From SCTD01 sp038256525 (GTDB lineage: Bacteria; Actinomycetota; Actinomycetes; Mycobacteriales; SCTD01): a DNA stretch of 9,018 nucleotides. The notes under the pieces are model-generated. The model was not told the origin of the DNA and did not search any database. It saw only the letters and a list, made by a program, of their open reading frames with translations. The DNA is taken from assembly GCA_038256525.1 (NCBI GenBank), contig JBBSKF010000140.1, positions 1-9,018 of the forward strand. The letters run 5' to 3'. Made by a program: the position numbers and the translations under genes. Every line of letters begins with the position of its first letter. Position 1 is the stretch's first letter. Shown here piece after piece: positions 5,250 to 9,018 of this stretch.

Positions 5250-6113
5250 ATGTTGTCGGCGTCCTGCCCCCGATCCCGGAGCCCGACTGCCTTGCTCATC
5301 ACGCGCTCCCGGCCACGCCATGCAGCCCCCCGTGCTCCGATCGGCCGACGCACCGTGCTGCTCCCGGGCGTCCTGCTCGGGGCTGCAGGAGCCGCCTTCG
5401 CCGGCCTTGCGGCGATGCCGACCACCGCCGTCGAGCTTCCGCTGCGCGTGAGCGCCGCCGAGGCGTTGGCACCGGTCAGCCTGCCCGCACCGGCCACCGC
5501 TCCGGCCAACCTCGAGCTGATGGCCGCGCTCGCGCAGGGGCTCGCCGTCGCCAACCCGCCTCCCCCGCCGCCTCTGCCTCCCGCGCTGCCACCCGCTCCC
5601 CCGCCACCGGTTCAGGCGCCACCGGTTCAGGCGCCGCCCGCCCCGCCCGCTCCGCTCCCCGACGTGCCGCCCGCGCCGGCTCGCGCCTCCCGGGACCGTC
5701 CGCCGGCCGAGCCTGAGAGCGTGACCACCGGGGCGTACGCACGGCCCGGCACCGGCGCGCTGACCTCCAGCTACGGCCGTCGCTGGGGGCGGCTGCACGC
5801 AGGCATCGACCTCGCCGCAGGCGCGGGGGCTCCGATCCGGGCTGCGGCTGCCGGAACGGTCCGGTCCGCGGGCAACGAGGGCGGCTACGGGCGAGCCATC
5901 CGGATCGTCCACTCCGACGGGACCGAGACGCTCTACGCGCACAACAGCTCGCTGCTGGTCAGCAGCGGGCAGAAGGTGAAGGCCGGACAGCAGATTGCCC
6001 GGGAGGGCAGCAGCGGCAACGTGACCGGCGCGCACCTGCACTTCGAGGTGCGCATCAACGGCGGGCCGGTCGACCCGGCCGCCTGGCTTCGACGGCGCGG
6101 CGTCTCGGTCTAG
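5250..6113 (+). CDS. Secreted M23 (LytM/lysostaphin-type) peptidoglycan peptidase with Pro-rich linker
   Basis: A 287-residue cell-wall hydrolase. The N-terminal portion has a basic region with a twin Arg (GRRTVLLPGVLLG, about 32-44) followed by a hydrophobic segment to about residue 56. This could be a Sec or Tat-like signal, or a membrane anchor. Residues about 103-155 are a Pro/Ala linker that could span the wall. The M23 domain (about 160-285) has the zinc and catalytic residues His183-x3-Asp187 (LHAGIDLA), His231 (YAHNSS) and His262-x-His264 (HLHFEV). The ligands expected in the family are His183, Asp187 and His264, with His231 and His262 near the active site. These enzymes cut peptide cross-links of peptidoglycan, or act as hydrolase activators if degenerate; here all residues are intact. 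The start is uncertain. ATG 5250 has GAGGG only two bases away, TTG 5253 would have better spacing, and GTG 5355 would leave only the hydrophobic signal. Confidence 0.88.
   Translation: MLSASCPRSRSPTALLITRSRPRHAAPRAPIGRRTVLLPGVLLGAAGAAFAGLAAMPTTAVELPLRVSAAEALAPVSLPAPATAPANLELMAALAQGLAVANPPPPPPLPPALPPAPPPPVQAPPVQAPPAPPAPLPDVPPAPARASRDRPPAEPESVTTGAYARPGTGALTSSYGRRWGRLHAGIDLAAGAGAPIRAAAAGTVRSAGNEGGYGRAIRIVHSDGTETLYAHNSSLLVSSGQKVKAGQQIAREGSSGNVTGAHLHFEVRINGGPVDPAAWLRRRGVSV
5602..5631 (+). repeat. Tandem 15-bp repeat, two copies, in the peptidase linker
   Basis: CGCCACCGGTTCAGG occurs at 5602-5616 and again at 5617-5631 without a mismatch, encoding PPVQA twice in the Pro-rich linker. Its length is a multiple of three, so copy-number change would alter linker length without breaking the frame. 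Confidence 0.85.
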
Positions 6114-6148
6114 GTCCTGGCCGGCAGGGCAGCAGCCTGGCCCCGACC

Positions 6149-6154
6149 TAGACT
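6149..6154 (+). promoter_or_regulatory. Probable -10 box of a leaderless promoter for the redoxin-ccdA operon
   Basis: TAGACT matches the TANNNT -10 form and ends six bases before ATG 6161, so the start of transcription should coincide with the start codon or lie within a base or so. No Shine-Dalgarno is present before this ATG. It lies in the 47-base gap after the M23 gene. Confidence 0.55.
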
Positions 6155-6160
6155 CGCGTC

Positions 6161-6808
6161 ATGCGGGTCGGTCGTGCGGGGGTGCTGGCGATCTGCGCCG
6201 CGAGCCTGCTGAGCGCCTGCTCGCCGGCCGTCGGCGCAGGAGAGGCGACGGCCGGAGACCAGGGGCCCGCGGCCGCGCAGCGGGAGCTGTCCGAGCGGGC
6301 GATGGCTGGGCTGGCTTCGCGCAGCTGCCCGTCGCTGCCCGACCGGACCGTCCTGCAGGGCCTGCCGGGCGACATCCTCGGCTGCCTCGGCACCGGTCCG
6401 GCGCGCGCCGTCGACGCCGGCGACGGACGGCCGACGGTGGTCAACCTGTGGGCGAGCTGGTGCGCGCCTTGCGTCGAGGAGATGCCACTACTGCAGGACA
6501 CCGCGGTGCGTGCGGGTGAAGCCGTGCGGTTCGTCGGCATCGACACCCAGGACAAGCGTGACAGCGCCGCCGGCCTGCTCGACGCCACCGGTGTCGGCTA
6601 CGAGCAGTTCGAGGACACCGACGGGATCGTACGAGGGGCGTTGCGGGCGGTCGGGTTGCCGGTGACGCTCGTCTTCGACGCACGAGGCGGGGAGGTGGCC
6701 CGCCGTTTCGGGAAGGTGGACGCTGCCTGGCTCGAGGACGCGCTGCGCTCGGCCGGCGCCCCGCTCGCCCCGCTGTCCGCGGCGCCGGCTGCCGTCCCGC
6801 AAGGCTGA
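6161..6808 (+). CDS. TlpA/ResA-like thiol-disulfide oxidoreductase lipoprotein
   Basis: A 215-residue extracytoplasmic thioredoxin-fold protein. The signal peptide ends in a lipobox LSAC with Cys20 as lipid anchor. After a variable Ala/Gly stretch comes a pair of cysteines (56 and 75, in the SRSCPSLPD and ILGCLG segments) that often recurs in this family. The redoxin fold follows, with active site Cys101-Ala-Pro-Cys104 in NLWASWCAPCVEEMPLLQ and the conserved cis-proline Pro167 (VGLPVTL). In Gram-positive bacteria such proteins keep apocytochrome c or other exported thiols reduced, receiving electrons from CcdA. The next gene is CcdA, one base away. It could fill the ResA/CcsX or CcmG role of cytochrome c maturation; a more general exported-disulfide reductase is the alternative. 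The start is supported by the -10 box just upstream and the immediate signal peptide. Confidence 0.9.
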   Translation: MRVGRAGVLAICAASLLSACSPAVGAGEATAGDQGPAAAQRELSERAMAGLASRSCPSLPDRTVLQGLPGDILGCLGTGPARAVDAGDGRPTVVNLWASWCAPCVEEMPLLQDTAVRAGEAVRFVGIDTQDKRDSAAGLLDATGVGYEQFEDTDGIVRGALRAVGLPVTLVFDARGGEVARRFGKVDAAWLEDALRSAGAPLAPLSAAPAAVPQG

Positions 6809-6809
6809 G

Positions 6810-7655
6810 ATGGCGCTGTCGGACGTCGTCGTCACCGGTCCGCTGCTGCTGGCCGGGCCGCTCGCCGTTGCCGCCGGCCTGGTGTCCTTCCTGTCCCCGT
6901 GCAGCCTGCCCCTGGTGCCGGGCTACCTGTCGTACGTCAGTGGGCTGGCCGGCGCCGAGATGTCGCGTGGGGCCGGCGCACCGGCGGATGGGGCGCCCGA
7001 CCCCGTACCCGCTGGTGGTGGTGGCACGGCGACCCAGACCCGTCCGGTTCCGGTGATCGTCCCGGGTGCGGCTCGCCGGCGGATCGTCACCGGCGCTGTG
7101 CTGTTCGTCCTCGGGTTCTCGGCCGTCTTCACCGCCTACGGCGCGGCCGCCGGGGCGCTCGGTGGCCTGCTGTTCGACCAGAGCCGGGCGCTCACGATCG
7201 GGCTCGGCGTCGTCACGATCGCGCTGGGCCTGGTGTTCGCGGGCGTGCTGCGGGTGCCCGGCCTGAGCGCCACCGCCCGCGTCGGCTTCCGCCCGGCGGC
7301 AGGCCTCGCCGGCGCGCCGCTGCTCGGGGCGCTGTTCGCGATCGGCTGGACCCCGTGCATCGGGCCGACCCTCGCCGCCGTCCTGTCACTGTCCGCCGAC
7401 AGCGCGACGGTCGGCCGCGGCGCCCTGCTCGCCTTCCTCTACAGCATGGGTCTGGGCATCCCGTTCGTCCTGGTCGCCACCTCGCTGCACCGGGCGATGG
7501 ACCGGCTGGCGGTCGTCCGCCGCCACTCGACCACCGTCATGCGCACCGGCGGCGCCCTGCTGGTGGTGATCGGCCTGCTCCAGGTCAGCGGGGTGTGGGG
7601 CGACTGGCTCAACGCCATGCGGGCCTGGATCGGGGCGTACGGGACGGTGCTGTAG
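6810..7655 (+). CDS. ccdA: CcdA-like cytochrome c biogenesis / thiol transporter membrane protein
   Basis: A 281-residue polytopic membrane protein of the CcdA/DsbD transmembrane family, which carries reducing equivalents from cytoplasmic thioredoxin to extracytoplasmic redoxins. The two essential cysteines are present: Cys31 in SFLSPCSLPLVPGYLSYVSG (helix 1) and Cys183 in AIGWTPCIGPTLAAVLSLS (helix 4), each followed by the expected Pro-rich motif. About six helices are visible: 11-31, 93-113, 125-147, 164-184, 205-226 and 245-262. The first loop (about 50-90) is longer than in the smallest family members and is Gly/Ala/Pro-rich. ATG 6810 is one base after the redoxin stop, with AAGG five bases upstream, so the two form an operon. 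The ResB and CcsA genes often found next in actinobacteria are absent from this side; instead a Ccm-type gene lies downstream on the opposite strand. Confidence 0.93.
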   Translation: MALSDVVVTGPLLLAGPLAVAAGLVSFLSPCSLPLVPGYLSYVSGLAGAEMSRGAGAPADGAPDPVPAGGGGTATQTRPVPVIVPGAARRRIVTGAVLFVLGFSAVFTAYGAAAGALGGLLFDQSRALTIGLGVVTIALGLVFAGVLRVPGLSATARVGFRPAAGLAGAPLLGALFAIGWTPCIGPTLAAVLSLSADSATVGRGALLAFLYSMGLGIPFVLVATSLHRAMDRLAVVRRHSTTVMRTGGALLVVIGLLQVSGVWGDWLNAMRAWIGAYGTVL

Positions 7656-7674
7656 ACCGCGGAACTACTGCCGC

Positions 7675-8058
7675 TCAGCCGTCGGCGACCGCGAGGCGCG
7701 CGGTCATCCCGGCCTCGGCGTGACCGCCGAGGGTGCAGTCGAGCAGGACGGGGACACCGGGAGCGACGTCGAGCTGCAGCGTCTGGCGCCCACCGGGCGG
7801 GAGCACGTCGCTGGCCGCCAGCACCTGCTCGCCCTGCAGGAGCCGGACGTCGTGGCCGGTACTGCCCGCGTTGGTCACGGTCACCTCGACCGGACCGGGA
7901 CGAACGGTGCCCGCCGACAGCTGAAAGCGGTATTCCTGCAGGCCGATCCGCAGTTCGCTGACCGGCGGCCCGGCGGGGACGGGAGCGGCCGGCGCCCCGG
8001 TGCCACACCCGGCGGCCAGGGCGAGGGCGAGCGCGGCCGACCCGGCGACCCGCCTCAC
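7675..8058 (-). CDS. Cupredoxin (type-1 copper) lipoprotein
   Basis: A 127-residue secreted blue-copper-like protein. Its signal peptide ends at LAAGC with Cys18 for lipid attachment, followed by a short Ala/Pro linker and a single cupredoxin beta-sandwich. All four type-1 copper ligands can be placed: His69 (TGHDVRL), then Cys108, His113 and Met118 in DCTLGGHAEAGM, with C-x4-H-x4-M spacing. This is of the plastocyanin/azurin/sulfocyanin class, likely an electron carrier on the outer face of the membrane, or a copper-binding partner. Translation starts at GTG 8058 within a GTGA overlap with the CcmH/CcmI-like gene. The two are therefore co-translated, which ties this protein to cytochrome c maturation or respiration. 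It converges on ccdA, with 19 bases between the stops. The electron partner is not visible. Confidence 0.85.
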   Translation of the reverse strand: MRRVAGSAALALALAAGCGTGAPAAPVPAGPPVSELRIGLQEYRFQLSAGTVRPGPVEVTVTNAGSTGHDVRLLQGEQVLAASDVLPPGGRQTLQLDVAPGVPVLLDCTLGGHAEAGMTARLAVADG

Positions 8059-9018
8059 AGGCCGGCCAGCAGGTCGCGCACGCCTGCGGCCGCCGACGAG
8101 AACGGCGCGAGCTCCAGGTAGCGCCGCAGGGTGTCTGCCGCGGCCGGCGCCTGCGTCTTGTGCTGCGCGATGCCGAGCAGCAGGACGGTGTCCGGGTCGT
8201 CGGGGTAGCGGCCGGCGAGCTGTTCGAGCACCGGCAGGGCCTCGGTCGGGCTGCCCGCCCGGACCAGGACTCCCGCACGCAGCACGGCCACGTCGTCGGC
8301 CCCCGGGCGCAGCTCCAGCGACCGGTCGTAGGCCGCGAGCGCCGGGCCGAACTGGGCCCCGGCGTCCAGCGCGCGGCCGAACGCCAACCAGGCGTCCGGG
8401 TCGTCGGGGCGCTGCCGCGCGGCCGCGGACAGCTCGGCAAGGCCCGGGGTGGCCGGGGCCGCCGCCGCGGCCGGCGGCCCGCCGGGAAGGTCACCGGTCG
8501 GCAGGTCTCCGGCGCCGCGGGTGCGCACCGCCATCGCGAGCGCGGTCCCCGCGGACGCCACGACCAGCACCGCGACGATCGCGGTCACGGCCCTGCGTGG
8601 CACCGCGCCGGCCCGTCCGGCAGGCTGCTCTGCCGGTGCCCGGCGACGGATGTAGCGGCGGTAGGCCGCGCCCAGCCGCAGGTCGGCGCGGTGCAGAGCC
8701 GCCGGGTCGGGCAGGTCGTCGGCCTGGGCGGCGAGCCGGACGACGAGTGCTTCGCGCAGCGCCTCGCCGGCCGGGCTGTCGTCCGGGTCGAGCGTCCCGG
8801 CACGAAAGCCCCGCACGGCGAGTTGCGCGTCGCCGTCGGTGGCATCGTCGGCCTCCGCAGCGGAACCGGAGACTGGACCGGCAGGTGCGAGCCCGCCTGC
8901 CCGGCTGCGACGCTGCCAGCGCAGGACCAGCAGCCCGGCGCCGGCCAGCACGATTGCCGGCAGGACCCACACGGCCGCCCCCGGACCGGCCGGGTCGGGG
9001 CTGAGCAGGATGTAGTCC
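8055..9018 (-). CDS. CcmH/CcmI-type cytochrome c maturation protein with TPR repeats (5' truncated at window edge)
   Basis: The frame is open to the right edge, so the true start lies outside. The GTG at 8972 falls inside a conserved stretch and is not a credible start. The first visible residues, DYILLSPDP, followed by a membrane helix (WVLPAIVLAGAGLLVLRW), match the end of a CcmH/NrfF-type domain, whose CxxC would lie off the edge. Next, counting visible residues, come a soluble stretch (about 36-140, including AVRGFRAGTLDPDDSPAGEAL), a second helix (about 142-163), a Gly/Ala/Pro linker, and TPR repeats from about 190 to 305 (RPDDPDAWLAFGRALDAG..., YPDDPDTVLLLGIAQ). This layout matches E. 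coli CcmH, a fusion of CcmH and CcmI. In System I maturation that protein reduces and holds apocytochrome c for haem attachment. Its stop overlaps the cupredoxin start by four bases. Confidence 0.8.
   Translation of the reverse strand, partial: DYILLSPDPAGPGAAVWVLPAIVLAGAGLLVLRWQRRSRAGGLAPAGPVSGSAAEADDATDGDAQLAVRGFRAGTLDPDDSPAGEALREALVVRLAAQADDLPDPAALHRADLRLGAAYRRYIRRRAPAEQPAGRAGAVPRRAVTAIVAVLVVASAGTALAMAVRTRGAGDLPTGDLPGGPPAAAAAPATPGLAELSAAARQRPDDPDAWLAFGRALDAGAQFGPALAAYDRSLELRPGADDVAVLRAGVLVRAGSPTEALPVLEQLAGRYPDDPDTVLLLGIAQHKTQAPAAADTLRRYLELAPFSSAAAGVRDLLAGL

Noticed and set aside
5046..6041. A 331-residue minus-strand frame opposite the M23 peptidase
   Set aside because: Arg/Gly-rich shadow of the Pro-rich linker and peptidase; no recognisable protein.
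7656..7674. A possible terminator between ccdA and the cupredoxin gene
   Set aside because: Only a four-base GCGG/CCGC stem is visible, reaching into the cupredoxin end, and there is no T-run on either strand.
7439..8494. A 351-residue minus-strand frame across the end of ccdA and the cupredoxin
   Set aside because: It spans three real genes out of frame and is dominated by Arg/Pro/Ser from GC-rich codons.
8000..9004. A 334-residue plus-strand frame opposite the CcmH/CcmI-like gene
   Set aside because: Arg/Pro/Ala low-complexity shadow; the opposite strand holds TPR repeats and membrane helices.

Overview
The window looks like chromosomal DNA from a high-GC actinobacterium. The signs are strong G/C preference at third codon positions, frequent GTG starts, four-base GTGA gene overlaps, very short spacers, probable leaderless promoters, and Ala/Pro-rich lipoproteins. 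Genus cannot be fixed by reading; a Geodermatophilus-like or similar soil actinobacterium is only a guess. There is no phage, transposase, CRISPR array, tRNA or rRNA.

Layout, left to right. (1) 1-199, plus: the 3' end of a PaaE-like [2Fe-2S] reductase of aerobic phenylacetate breakdown. (2) 210-2047, minus: two overlapping genes, a secreted lipoprotein and a five-helix membrane protein. Neither has a function I can name. (3) 2192-3640, plus, divergent from that pair: a secreted aqualysin I/proteinase K-type subtilase with an I9 prodomain and a C-terminal FN3 domain. (4) 3669-5005, plus: an ArsR/SmtB metal-sensing repressor overlapping a CDF heavy-metal exporter, forming a self-contained metal-efflux operon. 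(5) 5006-5249: a gene-free stretch with a nested inverted repeat and a direct repeat resembling an MtrA-type response-regulator box, upstream of (6) 5250-6113, a secreted M23 (LytM) cell-wall peptidase. (7) 6161-7655, plus: a TlpA/ResA-like thiol-disulfide lipoprotein and a CcdA-like membrane thiol transporter. (8) 7675-9018, minus, converging on (7): a CcmH/CcmI-type cytochrome c maturation protein, running off the right edge, overlapping a type-1 copper (cupredoxin) lipoprotein.

Regions 7 and 8 read as one extracytoplasmic redox and cytochrome c biogenesis locus. CcdA and the TlpA-like protein would supply reducing power outside the membrane. The CcmH/CcmI protein would handle apocytochrome, and the cupredoxin may be an electron-transfer or copper partner. 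Region 4 is a textbook sensor-exporter pair, though the sensor carries two candidate metal sites and the exporter has Glu where zinc CDFs usually have His in helix 5.

No clearly new system is evident. The best candidates for something undescribed are the uncharacterised lipoprotein/membrane-protein pair, the cupredoxin coupled to the Ccm protein, and the structured element at 5043-5106.
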